Assembly (NCBI GenBank): GCA_001792895.1
Contig: MARA01000011.1
Span: 1,302,001-1,366,000, forward strand
Length of the DNA: 64,000 nt
Direction: 5' to 3'
From: Lentinus brumalis
Taxonomy: Eukaryota; Basidiomycota; Agaricomycetes; Polyporales; Polyporaceae
This document shows positions 35,783 to 47,571 of the stretch, piece by piece. Both the position numbers and the translations under genes were made by a program. Below the pieces are notes generated by a model. It was not told where the DNA came from. It made no database searches and saw only the letters and a program-made list of their open reading frames with translations. Within the stretch, counting starts at the first letter, position 1. Every line of letters begins with the position of its first letter.

Positions 35783-36332
35783 GTCTTTCGTAGGAGACTA
35801 ACAGTCTGTGGAGCTGGCAGACTCCTCTCCATTTTATACGTTGTCTACCAAGTACTCGGATCGCGGTGGGTCGACTGGAAGCTGGAAGTCAGCAGTCAGC
35901 ACTGACTGCGTATATTCTGGTGTAGGGGTCGCAGTGGGTCGCCGGTCGGTCAATGTCAATCGAAAGAAGTAGACGGAGTTGATCATGTGGGTTCCTACAT
36001 ATCACGACGCTCCTACCGCTGGAGTCCAGACCACGGGAGACTGTTCAGGGCGCGAGAAAAATGCACACAATATTTAGGTAAATATACGCTCTTCGTTGCG
36101 AGGCGTCCAGTTGAGCGTGCAAGTCTCGAGTAGTGAGTTGGAACTTGGCGTTGAGTAGAACGAGGAGCAACTGGGCAGGCGCGCGCCAGCCAATCCGAGT
36201 GGGCGTATTGGGCCGCCTCACGTGATCCCAAATTTCGCGGTACCGACAACGGCGCGCGCGGCGCACTTGCAGCACTCTTACCACACCCTCCTCCTCCTCC
36301 TCCCCCTCCTCCCCCACCTCATCACCGTCGCG

Positions 36333-38601
36333 ATGGCCGACAAAATTACTCGTATCGCCATCGTGGACTCGAACCGATGCAAGCCGAAGCGATGTGCACA
36401 AGAATGCAAAAAGGTGTGTACTGAGCACGCCGAGACGCCGCAAGCACTGATCATAGGCTGCAGTCATGTCCCGTCGTGAAAATGGGTACGGTCGCTGCTG
36501 ACGCGTCGACGCATCATCTGAGGCAGTATGCTAGGAAAGCTATGCATTGAGGTCAAGCCCACGGACAAGATCGCATACATCTCAGAATTCTTGTGTATCG
36601 GTTGTGGTATTTGCGTGAAGAAGTGCGTATTTCATATCTGTCGTACAGACTGCTTTAAATGACCCGACACCCGCAAGATGCCCATTCGAAGCCATTGCCA
36701 TCATCAACCTTCCTACCAACCTCGATACTCAGGTCACCCATCGATATACCGCGAACGCTTTCAAGCTTCACCGTCTACCTACACCACGACCTGGCCAAGT
36801 ACTCGGTCTCGTCGGAACGAACGGTATCGGCAAAAGTACGGCTCTCAAGATCCTTGCGGGGAAGCTGAAGCCCAACCTCGGCCGTTACGATGTTCGTCTG
36901 CTATCCGCAAAACGAAGGACGTTCGCTGACCGGCTCTCATAGGACCCCCCAGATTGGCAGGAGATCCTCAAGTACTTCCGCGGTTCAGAGCTGCAGAACT
37001 ACTTCACGAAGGTGTTGGAGGACAATCTGAAGGCACTCATCAAGCCGCAGTACGTCGACCACATACCGCGCGCAATCAAGGGCGCAATGACGGTGTCCCA
37101 GATGCTGGACGGAAAGCTCGAGCGGGACAACAAGCAGAAGATGTGTGACGATCTCGAGCTCAACGAGGTTCTTTCTCGTGAAGTCGTTCAGCTGTCTGGT
37201 GGAGAGCTGCAGCGGTTCGCTATCGCGATGTCATGCATCCAGCATGCCGATGTTTACATGTTTGACGAGCCCTCAAGTTACCTGGATATCAAGCAGCGTC
37301 TCAAGGCTGCAGAGGTCATCCGCGAGCTTCTCCACCCGAAGAACTATGTCATCGCGGTCGAGCACGACTTGTCGGTGCTGGATTACCTGTCCGACTTCGT
37401 CTGCTGTCTGTACGGCAAGCCTTCCATGTATGGTGTCGTTACGATGCCCTACTCCGTACGTGAAGGTGTGTAAATTGACGCCCCTATGCAGTATCGTCCT
37501 GACCACAGTCAGGTATCAACATCTTCCTGGACGGGTTCATCCCGACGGAGAACTTGCGGTTCCGTGAGGAGTCGCTATCGTTCAAGATGGTGGAGACGGC
37601 GGAAGAAGTCATCATCGACAAGACACGACACTACTCGTACCCCTCCATGACGAAGACGATGGGCGGCTTCAAGCTTACCGTGGAGAGCGGTTCGTTCACA
37701 GACTCGGAGATCATCGTCATGCTCGGCGAGAACGGTACTGGAAAGACGACGTTTGTCAAGCTGCTTGCAGGCGACATGCCCGACGAGGAGACCGACAAGC
37801 AGACGCTCTCTGTTTCGCTCAAGCCGCAAGCGATCTCGCCATCCTTCCCTGGCACCGTTCGCATGTTGCTCATCAAGCGCATAAAGGCGGCGTTCATGCA
37901 TCCGCAGTTCAACACGGACGTCATCAAGCCGATGAACTTGGACCCCATTCTGGACCAGGACGTGAAGACGCTCTCCGGAGGAGAGCTCCAGCGTGTCGCT
38001 ATCGTGCTTGCGTTGGGCAAGCCGAATGTGGCGGTTTACTTGATCGACGAGCCCAGCTCGTGAGTGCACTCCCCTGTCTCGCGCGCATATGAGAGCTGAC
38101 GGTCTTGTAGTTTCCTCGACTCCGAGCAGCGTATCATCGCGAGCAAGGTCATCAAGAGGTATGTCTGTCTAATCAGCGCATTTGTCGTCCCACCTAACAA
38201 CTTTGTCCAGATTTATCTTGCACGCCAAGAAGACTGCGTTCGTTATCGAGCACGACTTCATCATGGCCACCTACCTTGCGGACCGTGTCATCGTGTTCCA
38301 GGGCAAGCCCGCCGTCTCCGCCACAGCCACCCCGTAAGCGCTTATCTGCCATGCCTTTCCAGCCAGGTGGCTGACACTGCCCACTTAGCCCGCAATCTCT
38401 CTTGACGGGCATGAACAAGTTCCTTGCGTCGCTCGAGATCACCTTCCGTCGTGACCCAACCAACTACCGTCCACGTGTGAACAAGAAGGAGAGTGTCAAG
38501 GACCGAGAGCAGAAGGGTAGGTCTATTCCTGTCCTTCCCAGCGGACAAGGCTGATCGCGGACTACACAGCCTCTGGCAACTACTTCTTCCTCGAGGAGTG
38601 A
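36333..38601 (+). CDS. RLI1: ABCE1/Rli1 ribosome recycling factor
   Basis: An essential soluble ABC ATPase that splits post-termination ribosomes. It starts [20 protein letters not shown] at 36333. Two N-terminal 4Fe-4S clusters are ligated by cysteines of [17 protein letters not shown] and [16 protein letters not shown]1 has [12 protein letters not shown], signature [13 protein letters not shown] and Walker [11 protein letters not shown]; the hinge follows. NBD2 has [28 protein letters not shown] and [14 protein letters not shown]. The C-terminus SGNYFFLEE ends at TGA 38599-38601. Length and motifs are canonical. Several introns break the Fe-S region. The 5' flank has a pyrimidine tract (36284-36320), common in housekeeping fungal promoters. 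Confidence 0.96.
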
Positions 38602-39250
38602 GGTGGCGACGCGCAGTGCGCGACCGTCCATCACGTTTGCGTTGAGCAGTTCGAACACGTGCAGCGATAGCGACGATGTACCACAGGATGTAAAGTAACC
38701 GCTGTAGCCTATACAGGATCTCGTCAACCCTGGTACATAATAGTGACTCTTCACACACGCTTCTCTCGTCGGGCGATCCTCAGCATACGGGTTTTCTTGG
38801 CGGTGAGTGTGCTTGCTGCTGCTAGACGCTTTGGTATGTTCATCGTCGGTGGTCTCTTCGTTAAGGGACATACGATGCTCGCTGTGCGAGAGTTTCGGCG
38901 TGATACGTGAGCGTCTGATGTTGCCGCTGCATCCGAGTCTGGGTGACCATCTACCCTCTATCTGGTCGTTCGTTAGCGTTCATCCCTGGCCAACGCGAAG
39001 GGAGATGGCATGCACGACAATAGCGCTAGTAGTTTATTCGACGTCGACCCACATGCATGCCGTGATGCGTCGCACACTCAAATTGTGCTGTCGGCAACAG
39101 GGGCGGCTAAGACGTGAGTTCGCCGTTCGGGATATAAGTAAGTAGAATGACTCACGAGCCGAGGATCCTTCCACAGGACAGACCAGGGACAGACATCCCT
39201 ATAAGTACCCGCCCACATACCCAAGTCCGCGAAGTTGACCTGCTCTCCCA
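38602..39250. other. Intergenic, no gene seen
   Basis: About 650 bp between ABCE1 and the first reductase. Short ORFs only. GGGATATAAGTAAG near 39,129 is a TATA-like site about 120 bp before ATG 39251. Confidence 0.4.
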
Positions 39251-40438
39251 ATGCCTGCCATCAAGTCTGGAAAGGTCCTCGTCACTGGTGTGAACGGCTT
39301 CATCGCCGGCTGGGTTGCGCAGGAGCTACTTGCTCAGGGATTCTCTGTGCGAGGAACTGTCCGTTCGGCGGAGAAGGCCACATCCATTCAGAAGGTTTTT
39401 GCAGCCTACGCTGACCGATTCGAGTTCGCGGTTGTCGAAGACATCACTTTGGTAAGTTCCGGTTGGCTCATACTCCTGCGACGACGTGTCTTACGTGTTT
39501 ACAGCCAGGGGCGTTCGATGAGGCGGTAAAGGGTGTCGACGCCATCGCACATCTCGCGTCTCCGGTTCGCGTCACTGCGACGGACCCGGAGGAGCTCATC
39601 CGCCCCGCCCTCGACGGAACGACGAGCGTCCTGCGCAGCGCGAGCGCACCCGGATCATCTGTCAAGCGAATCGTCTATGTCTCCTCTCTCGCTGCCGTCG
39701 TCGACTCGCGTCGCCCGAAGCCCGTTGTCTACATCGAAGCGGACTGGAACGAGACGGAGCCTGCGGAAGTGAAGGAAAAGGGCTCCGAGGCGAACCCCGC
39801 CGCGATGTACCGGACCAGCAAAACCCTAGCGGAGAAGGCTGCTTGGGATATGTACAGGGAGGGCGGAGAGAAGGGTACCATTGGCTGGGATCTGGTGACG
39901 CTTTGTCCGCCGTGGACGTTCGGGCCTGTCCTTGGTGCAACGACTCCCGAGGATCTCAATGTCTCCGTCGGGACGTGGTACGCTAACTGCATCAAGGAGG
40001 ACCAGGATTCTACCTCCTGGAGCATAGGCCCGTGCGTAGACCGCGAACTTGCTTGATGGGACCACGTTTACTGACATGCCTTGTAGGAGCTGGGTCGATG
40101 TACGCGACTTTGCCACCGCGACAATCCTTTCTCTTACGAAACCCGAGGCTGGAGGAGAGCGATTCATTATCTCCCGTAGTCCGTTCTATTGGAAACAGTG
40201 GAGTACGTCTACCCGTGCTTCGATGACCTGGTTGTCGCTGAGTAATGACACGTCTACAGTCACTATCGCTCGACGGCTCTTGGGAAAGCCCGAGTCGGGA
40301 GATGACGAATGTTACCCCGAGTTCGAGATCGTGTACAATTCTCAGAAGTCGAAAGATGTGCTAGGCCTGCGGTATCGGGACATGGAAGAGACGGCGGCGT
40401 TCATGATTGCGGACTTCAAGGCGAAGGGTTGGTGCTGA
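39251..40438 (+). CDS. Dihydroflavonol-4-reductase-like / ketoreductase 1
   Basis: Extended SDR of the DFR/GRE2 type, reducing a carbonyl with NADPH. It starts MPAIKSGKVLVTGVNGFIAG (glycine motif TGVNGFIAG), then RGTVRSAEKA and GVDAIAHLASPV. The Ser-Tyr-Lys set is in VYVSSLAAVV and YRTSKTLAEKAAW, followed by TLCPPWTFGP. The C-terminal exons (KDVLGLRYRDMEETAAFMI) end with GWC at TGA 40438. Three or four short introns. A tandem paralogue follows 400 bp downstream. Substrate unknown. Confidence 0.88.
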
Positions 40439-40837
40439 AAGCCGAGTTCGCTGCCGGCTGCCATTGTTCCGATGTTGCTGTTCACGGTTGTGATGTGCAC
40501 TGGTCGTCTTACATATTTCAACAGTCATGATGAGTCCCACCCAAGGCAGTGGGTAACATAGCAGTCGACATACTTCAAACTCCAAGCCTACCTCCTACCA
40601 GTCTCGAAACCTGCTGTCACCTTGCAGTCTGCCAACTCGCGTTAGGTGGGACCCCGGCCGCCACGTCGTGAGCAGAAGCCTCGCGATGTTAACTACGAAT
40701 GGCGTCTTCGCACTAGTAACAGTGCTAATAGGTGCTATGTCCGGATGCTATGTCCGAACAGCGGGTGCCTTAGACACTAATAAATACCGGCCACTGCTAT
40801 ACTGAGCGTCGAGCTGCAGACCATCTTGGAAACCGTA

Positions 40838-42055
40838 ATGCCGGCCGTCAAGTCTGGAAAGGTCCTGGTCACTGGAGTGAACGGCTTCATCGCCGGTTGG
40901 GTCACTCAGCTCCTGCTCGAACACGGTTTCACTGTCCGAGGCACCGTCCGTTCCGCCGAGAAGGCCATCCCGATACGAAACGTCCTCGCAGCGTATGGCG
41001 ACCGCCTCGAGATTGAAGTTGTCGAAGACATGACGCTGGTGAGTGATTAGCTTCGAGAATTTGCATCCTTGAAGACTCGGGTTATCAGTGCTGATGCTGT
41101 TGTCTCTGCAGCCAGGGGCGTTCGATGAAGCCGTCATAGGAGTGGACGCAATTGTCCATCTTGCGTCCCCAGTTCATGTCCACGCCGAGGATCCAGATGA
41201 AATCATCCGCCCCGCTGTAGACGGGACGACCGACATCCTCCGCAGCGCCAGTCGGTCAGGGTCGTCCGTGAAGCGTATCGTCTACGTGTCCTCTCTTGCT
41301 GCGGTGGTCAATCCGCGCCGCGGGAAGCCTGTTGTTTACACTGAAGAGGACTGGAACGATGCCGACCCCGCGGAAGTGAGGGAGAAGGGTGTCGACGCCA
41401 ACCCTGCCGCGAAGTACCGCGCGAGTAAGGCTCTGGCGGAGAAGGCTGCCTGGAACTTCTACGAAGAGGGAAGAGCCCAGGGAGCCATCGCCTGGGACCT
41501 GGTAACGCTCTGTCCTCCATGGACGTTCGGACCTGTCTTGGGTGCGGCGTCTCCGGACGACCTGACGTTCTCGGTGGAGAGGTGGTTTTCCATCTGCATC
41601 AAAGAGGTGGACGATCCCACCAACTGGAGCGTTACGTGCGTACGCGTCCATTGCTCCTCAAGGCAGAAACAGCACTGACCTAGCCCTATAGGGACTGGGC
41701 CGACGTGCGAGATTTTGCTAACGCCACGCTTTTGTCTTTGACGAGGCCTGAGGCTGGCGGAGAGCGCTTCATCCTAGCTCGCAGTCCATTCTATTGGAAG
41801 CAATGGGGTAAGTATGCTCGTCTTCTCCTTGGTGAAATTCGGTGGCTTAGTGATGCTCTGCAGTCGCAATCACGCGGCGTCTCTTGGGGAAGCCAGTACC
41901 AGAGGACGCACAGGAGGCTTACCAGTTTGACGTGACTTTCAGCTCCCTCGAAGGATGTACTGGGATTGCATTACAGACTCGGAGACATGGAAGAGACGGC
42001 CGCGTTCATGGTAGAGGATTTCGAAGCGAAAGGATGGTGTCTCCGTGTAATGTAG
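40838..42055 (+). CDS. Dihydroflavonol-4-reductase-like / ketoreductase 2, C-terminus frameshifted
   Basis: Tandem duplicate of the gene at 39251, starting MPAVKSGKVLVTGVNGFIAG at 40838. It retains VYVSSLAAVV, YRASKALAEKAAW and TLCPPWTFGP. In the last exon YQFDVTFSS continues the paralogue's alignment. The following SKDVLGL-equivalent codons (SKDVLGLHYRLGDMEETAAF) are then found in another frame, because 13 bases stand where the paralogue has 15 (near 41,935-41,950). Unless an intron ends at TTTCAG 41942, the product loses its conserved C-terminus and stops at 42060 instead of 42055. The catalytic core is intact, so activity is possible. Confidence 0.8.
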
Positions 42056-42244
42056 AGTAGTGCACTGCGTGTGCCTCTCACTCAATGCCGGTAGTAGTTG
42101 AAACGGTTGCAGCCTCAATCTACAATTTCAGACAGGCTGCGTGGTGGTTGCTCGAGGAGCGACCATGGTCAGTATCTCGTCGGCCATCACGGCGATCAGA
42201 GGCCATTAGCGCTCCTCACGTCGGGCCACTGACTCATGTTTGAC

Positions 42245-42547
42245 AGGACCCCGGAGGCACATATTACGCTCGTGTAAGGCGACCGGCCGTCTGATTTACG
42301 AGCATCAGCTCAAGCTGCTTGCTCGGGAGTCGGTGGACTCCGGTGCTCATCCCAGGAAGGACCCCACCCGGCCGAATTTTGGTGATCACGTCATATCAGC
42401 ACGACCTCTCTGGCCAGGGACTTTCGGGGATGTGACATCGCACTTCTTCGGGGCCATTTTCAGTGATTGGCATGCAACTCTCGGGGCCTCGGGGCCCATT
42501 TTCGGTGATCCTGGCATATGAGCTCCGGGCGCTTTTGCCGGGGTCCT
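42245..42547. mobile_element. 303-bp MITE with 8-bp target duplication
   Basis: Ends AGGACCCCGG / CCGGGGTCCT are flanked by perfect 8-bp direct repeats TGTTTGAC (42237-42244 and 42548-42555). Inside are three diverged copies of an (A/C)ATTTTCGGTGATC word. It has no coding potential. Short TIRs and an 8-bp duplication fit a hAT-type non-autonomous element (inference). Confidence 0.75.
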
Positions 42548-42555
42548 TGTTTGAC

Positions 42556-44103
42556 TCTGTGTATGACGTGAGGAACACTGGTGCGTCTCCTGTGAGAGTG
42601 GCGCGTCCCGCGGTTAACGCCCGAGATCGCGTCTTTCTTGCCCCCGCAAACGGCTTCCTCCTCCTCCTCCTCTCGTCTGCGAGCCGACTTGCATGTAGGC
42701 TATCCCCGTGTTGGCGCCCTTCCCGGGTCATCCTTGGGTTCTTGCGCTCGCTGGCTCTGCTCCCGATGCACCCGCGAACTCCAGAATGTGTGGGGAGTCG
42801 GGCATCTTGGAGCTTCTCTGGACTGGCAGGCGTACATGACAAGTAAGTCTACATGCTATACATAATGAGTTCGGTACTGAAGTACTCACAGTTGCGGCGG
42901 CAGCCGGCAACCGATTCGTCAAAGTGTTCAAAAATTAGGTGGCTGATCACGGAGAGGAACGTGGTTCGGGATCCCACGGATGTCGTCTGGATCTGGGACG
43001 AAGTAGATGGAGTTGCGGATATCGCGTCGGGAGTTCACGTTGAGCGAAGAGAATCCTCGTTGGAGTCCGAGTCGTTGAATTCGACCCGTGGCCGTGCATC
43101 TTTGAGTCTCATTTCCACTCCCAACTGCAGCTGACAGCAATTCAGATTCCATGGCCCACACACACACTATGCCAAGACCGCTGGACCCGGACGTGCGCGG
43201 CACCGTTCGGAGTCAAATTGGGAACAAGAGCCCGCCTTCTGCAAAGGAAGTGCGAGCACGAGGCATTGCTCCATCATCTGTACGTGAGTTGTCCACAAAT
43301 CATAACGCCACAGCAGATTGATCTATCTCCCGGCCGTAGCATGTGCTCGCCACCCTCGTACGTCGGCCTTTTCCGCGACCTAGACTTGGGCCCTCATCGT
43401 CCGCGAACAGGACACTCAGACGCTAGAATTTGTTTCGCACCGATGTATGATTTCCTCGATGACCACGATCGTCGTGCGTCATGCTTGCACGGAAGACCTA
43501 CCCTCGAAGCTTCTGACATGCTCTCACCCACTGGCGTCAGCCATCGTTGTCCCTTTCGCCGCTCTTCTCCCCTTGCCAAGCTTGTTTTTCTTGCACAGTT
43601 ACGTTACACGTACACCACGTGCAGGGACCATCGGGCCCGTGTGCCATCATGTGTCGGCCTACACGCTTCGCTCCCGGGTGGTGCTCTCTCGTAATGAGAA
43701 CACTAGACAGGCAGCAATGCCTATGGCCGCGGTGGACATCTGCACGCTGCACCTGCAGTGCCCGCGTTAGACCCGTTCTGTCAAACAGAAAAGCTCGAAG
43801 ACGACGATCTCGTCGACAGCGCGGGACGCGGCGGGAGATAATGAATCCCTCACGTACTGTATGTGGTGCTATTGTATGGGATGTGGTGGATCCTTCCAGG
43901 ATCCATGTCAATTCTCTGTCATCTCCGTGTCACTCTTGTCATATGTGGGCAAGCCCGGTAGATGGCTGGGCCACTGCTGGCGCCTCCAAAACTCATCACC
44001 GCTGTCAGTCTTCGTTAAGTGCGACGGGGAAAGTACGGTTCACTCCTCAGGTGCCTCCTCCCCCCCATCATTGCAACTTCACACTCTGTACTACGCGGGC
44101 AGA
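42556..44103. other. Intergenic, no convincing gene
   Basis: About 1.5 kb of short ORFs on both strands. None has a domain or consistent splice pattern. It may hold the DUF6535 gene promoter and unrecognised remnants. Confidence 0.4.
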
Positions 44104-47100
44104 ATGATTGACCAAGTTTCTGCAAGCAGCATTTCCACAGAACATACAACACCCGACGCGGAAGGAATCTCTCTAGAATATTTGCCAATGGAGAATCCAG
44201 AGGTGAGTCCTGACGCAGAACAGTAGCCATCAATTGTCTCACGACTCCGTAGACTGTCAACTCTCGCGAGCCACAAGGCGGTGTGGCTCCTCGGCCGGGC
44301 GGTACGTCGGAGGCTGCTCTTGCTCAGCCGGGCGGTACGTCGGAGGCTTCTCGTGCTCAGCCGGGCGGGACGTCGCAGGCTTCTCGTGCTCAGCCGGGCG
44401 GTACGTCGGAGGCTGCTCTTGCTCAGCCGGGCAGTACGTCGGAGGCTTCTCGTGCTCAGCCGGGCGGGACGTCGCAGGCTTCTCATGCTCAGCCGGGCGG
44501 TACGTCGGAGGCTGCTCTTGCTCAGCCGGGCGGGACGTCGCAGGCTTCTCGTGCTCAGCCGGGCGGTACGTCGGAGGGCGGTACGTCGGAGGCTTCTCGT
44601 GCTCAGCCGGGCGGTACGTCGGAGGCTGCTCGTGCTCAGCCGGGCGGTACGTCGGAGGCTTCTCGTGCTCAGCCGGGCGGTACGTCGGAGGCTTCTCGTG
44701 CTCAGCCGGGCGGTACGTCGGAGGCTGCTCGTCCTCAGTTGGGCGGTACGTCGGAGGCTGCTCGTGCTCAGCCGGGCGGTACATCGGAGGCTGCTCGTGC
44801 TTGGCGGGGCGATTATTCGGGACTCCAGGAGGGTGGTACGTCGACTATTTCGGGGGGGGCCACCGTGCGTTCAGCCCTTCAAACGATCAGGAGACGACTC
44901 GCCCGGAAAGGCCCTATTATTGTCGAGGCCCTGATTCAATGATGATGTGCCCGTCAGAAATCGCCCAGGTACTATCTTCTCCAATTCCGGTCTTTACTCT
45001 GCGCATGGCTGACATGGTTGTCAGGATATTGAACACATAGTCTATCGTGCTCTTGAAAGTCGCTTCACGCAGGCCCACCGGATCCATTCGTGGAAACGTG
45101 CTGCGATCATCATGAACAAGGACAGTGACGCCATGGTCGAGAATTGGATCAGAGATATTGATACACTCCCAACCTTTGTGAGTATCATCACGAGTGCTAC
45201 GAAGCTGGGAATGTGCTCAACAGATGCTCGGCCCGTAGGCTGGTATCTTCGCTGCTGCTGTGACAGCATTCACCGTCGAAGCATACAAGCTGCTTCTCAT
45301 GCCAGAGGTGGACCACTCTCCTGAAATCCTCAGGTGGATCTCCCTGCAACTGGGCAGCTTTGCCGTAGGAGCCTCGTCCTTCGTCAACTCGACTTATCCT
45401 CCGTACGACATCAAAGCAGTCACTGGAGACCAATTTCGGCCCCCACAGTGGGTGATCATCCTCAACATTCTGTGGTTGCTCAGCCTTGTCCTAGCTCTGA
45501 CGTCGGGAACGATTGGCATCCTCGTAAGGCAGTACTTACGTCGGTATTCGTATGGTCTATTTGGAGATACTCTAGCGAGCGCTCGAAGGCGGCAATGCCG
45601 CCGCAATCGGTTCTCCAAATGCCGTGTCGACACTATCGTCGGAGTCCTACCAACGCTACTCCATTTCGCTTTTGTCTTCTTCCTGACGGGCCTTATTGTG
45701 TTCCTCACCTCCATGCATCACATTGTCGCGATTGTCGTGGGTCTTCCGACCGCACTCATCCTCTGCTTCTTGCTGTTCTCAGCAACTTCGCTACCTAGGG
45801 CATTGCGTTGTCTCAGCACAACCTTGCTACTGGCAAGGCTCGACGTGGACATTCAGCCCTGGCGTCTCCTCCTCCGTCTTGCAACGTCAGTCGCACGTCT
45901 CACGTACTTGAATGAGTGGCTCCATCCCTCCGCCTGGATGGATGACGAGCGAAGCCTCAAGGATGAAAGGAAGGCTGCGGCCATTGACATCAGCCTGATG
46001 TCCACTGCCTACGAGATCACTACCGATGTAGAAGTCTTCGACATGGCCGAGGGGTTCTTCGTACCCACGGATATCAAGGCTATGTCGATGCAACCTCACC
46101 TTGACTCGACGGGGCAATCTCATCCTACGCCTGTCCGTCCGACACCGCTGCTAAGGTCTTCCGTGGTCGATCGCATGTATGTGTCGAGCCCTCCCCACAA
46201 TCATCCTCTTGATACGTGGAGTACTTCCCCGGGTCATCCTCCTGATGCGTCAAGTATTCCCCAGAATCATCCTCCAGATGCGTCTCATGCCGTTGTTGGC
46301 GAGTGTCCAGCTCAGTCTGATGCTGTAGTCCTCCAGCTCTCACTGGTAAAATTCACTTGCTTGGCGTTCAGCCTCACGACGAAACGATGGAAGGACAAGT
46401 GGCCTCGCGAGATCTTGTACCGATACTTCAGGCTGGTCAACCGCGTCATTCAGCTTTCGGTCGGCGAGGAGTCTGCTTATTCGCTCCTGTGGAGCATCAT
46501 CTTTCCTGTCCCGTTGCAAGCCCAACTACGTTGTCTGGTCGATCCCTTACTCCATGCCATTCCACATCGAAACGATCTTGAGTCGGGCAAATCCAAACGA
46601 TCCTACCGCTTGTTCTTTTTATCCATCGATGCTGATGAGCAGCCATTGCTGATGGAGACGCTACAGTCCTTGGCCATCCTATGCATGCATAAAGATAGTA
46701 GAGCCTTGCACGCAAAGCGGGACGTCGCCTGGCTGTGGGACGACCTAGTCTGGGCAGTCGACAATTTTCAAATTCGCGATTTGCCCACATGTCGTATGAG
46801 TGAGTGAATTCTTTACCTCTTACCCGGAGTCTGTCCGGGACGTATCATGCGTACTTATTACCAACATCTCAGTCGCTGCATGCGCATACGTTTTCAGGAT
46901 GGGATGATTGCAGCAGGGGCATACGCTGAAGACGCCAACACTCAACAGTTTTACTTGGCCATTCGATCCATCAACGCTTTGAGGCTTTACCTCCGCTGTC
47001 ACTGCACTCTTCGATCCGACTCAATCTCGACGACGGAGTCTTCAAGATACTCAGAACAAGCGGAATTAGAAGGGATGATCGCGCGATTCCTCAACCATTT

Positions 47101-47320
47101 CAATTCATGCAGGAAACTCACACAGTTCCTGACAACCCCACCCATCGATATGAGGGCCGCACTGAAAGATATTCGCGACACTTGCTACAAGTTCTTGAAG
47201 GATAGCGAGAGTCTTCTCAACCACTGGCACATCAAGCAGCTGAAAGAGGTACACGACCTTGTCGACGCCGCCGTTCAGGCTGCCTTAGCTCAGGATCGCG
47301 CAAATGAACATGCCGTTTGA
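44104..47320 (+). CDS. DUF6535-type fungal membrane protein with N-terminal repeats
   Basis: The core matches the agaricomycete DUF6535 domain. One exon gives HSWKRAAIIMNKDSDAMVEN and WIRDIDTLPTF, spliced (GTGAGT...CCGTAG) to AGIFAAAVTAFTVEAYKLL. TM helices follow: VIILNILWLLSLVLALTSG, FAFVFFLTGLIVFLTSM and IVAIVVGLPTALILCFLLF. A long cytosolic part has short Pro/His repeats (HPPDAS, 46,180-46,290) and a C-terminal helical exon ending at TGA 47318-47320. Upstream, MIDQVSASSISTEHTTPDAE (44104) splices in phase (GTGAGT...CCGTAG) into an 11-residue repeat region. I could not join the repeat frame to the DIEHIVYRALESRF exon without a further unseen intron. The 5' half may therefore be a separate or broken reading frame, and MMMCPSEIAQ at about 44,940 may be the real start. 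Confidence 0.65.
44292..44801 (+). repeat. 33-bp tandem repeat encoding 11-residue AQPGGTSEASR units
   Basis: Fifteen units, one lengthened to 48 bp by an internal 15-bp duplication. Units alternate in types (EAALAQ, EASRAQ, QASRAQ), and the first six form two copies of a three-unit higher-order repeat. As 33 is divisible by three, the forward frames and one minus frame (PPTYRPAEHEK) stay open. The frame entered by the upstream splice is AQPGGTSEASR. Confidence 0.85.
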
Positions 47321-47349
47321 GGGTCGCACAAGCTATCGTGACTCGTCAG

Positions 47350-47571
47350 TGTAACCCCGCTCTGGATTACACGCGCTTCCAGTGTTTGTCCCTGTTTGTT
47401 ACCATAAAAGACGCTCCGCGCCTGTGTTGCTCCTTAGTTCACTCTAACGCGACACAGGTATGTTCGATTCGTGCTCCTCATGTATCTCCCGTAGTTCACT
47501 CTAACGCGACACAGTTTGTGCCAGTTCTCCTCCACGCGTGATTAGTGTTATCGGCGGACAGCCGGTTTCCA
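47350..47571 (+). repeat. 5' LTR
   Basis: 222 bp, TG...CA bounded, with a TATA-like CCATAAAAG at 47,402-47,410. Two exact 23-bp direct repeats (47,435-47,457 and 47,492-47,514, core TTCACTCTAACGCGACACAG) lie downstream of it. Confidence 0.92.

Noticed and set aside
30694..42055. Secondary-metabolite gene cluster
   Set aside because: Five oxidoreductases are close together, but there is no polyketide, peptide or terpene synthase, and the housekeeping ABCE1 lies among them.
43537..44100. Overlapping ORFs upstream of the DUF6535 gene
   Set aside because: No domain, no splice consensus linking them, and none in phase with the following exon except the short piece from 44104.
44257..44784. Minus-strand ORF with PPTYRPAEHEK repeats
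   Set aside because: It is the mirror of the 33-bp array, which keeps several frames open. No splice sites or conserved flanks support it, whereas the plus strand has an in-phase splice.
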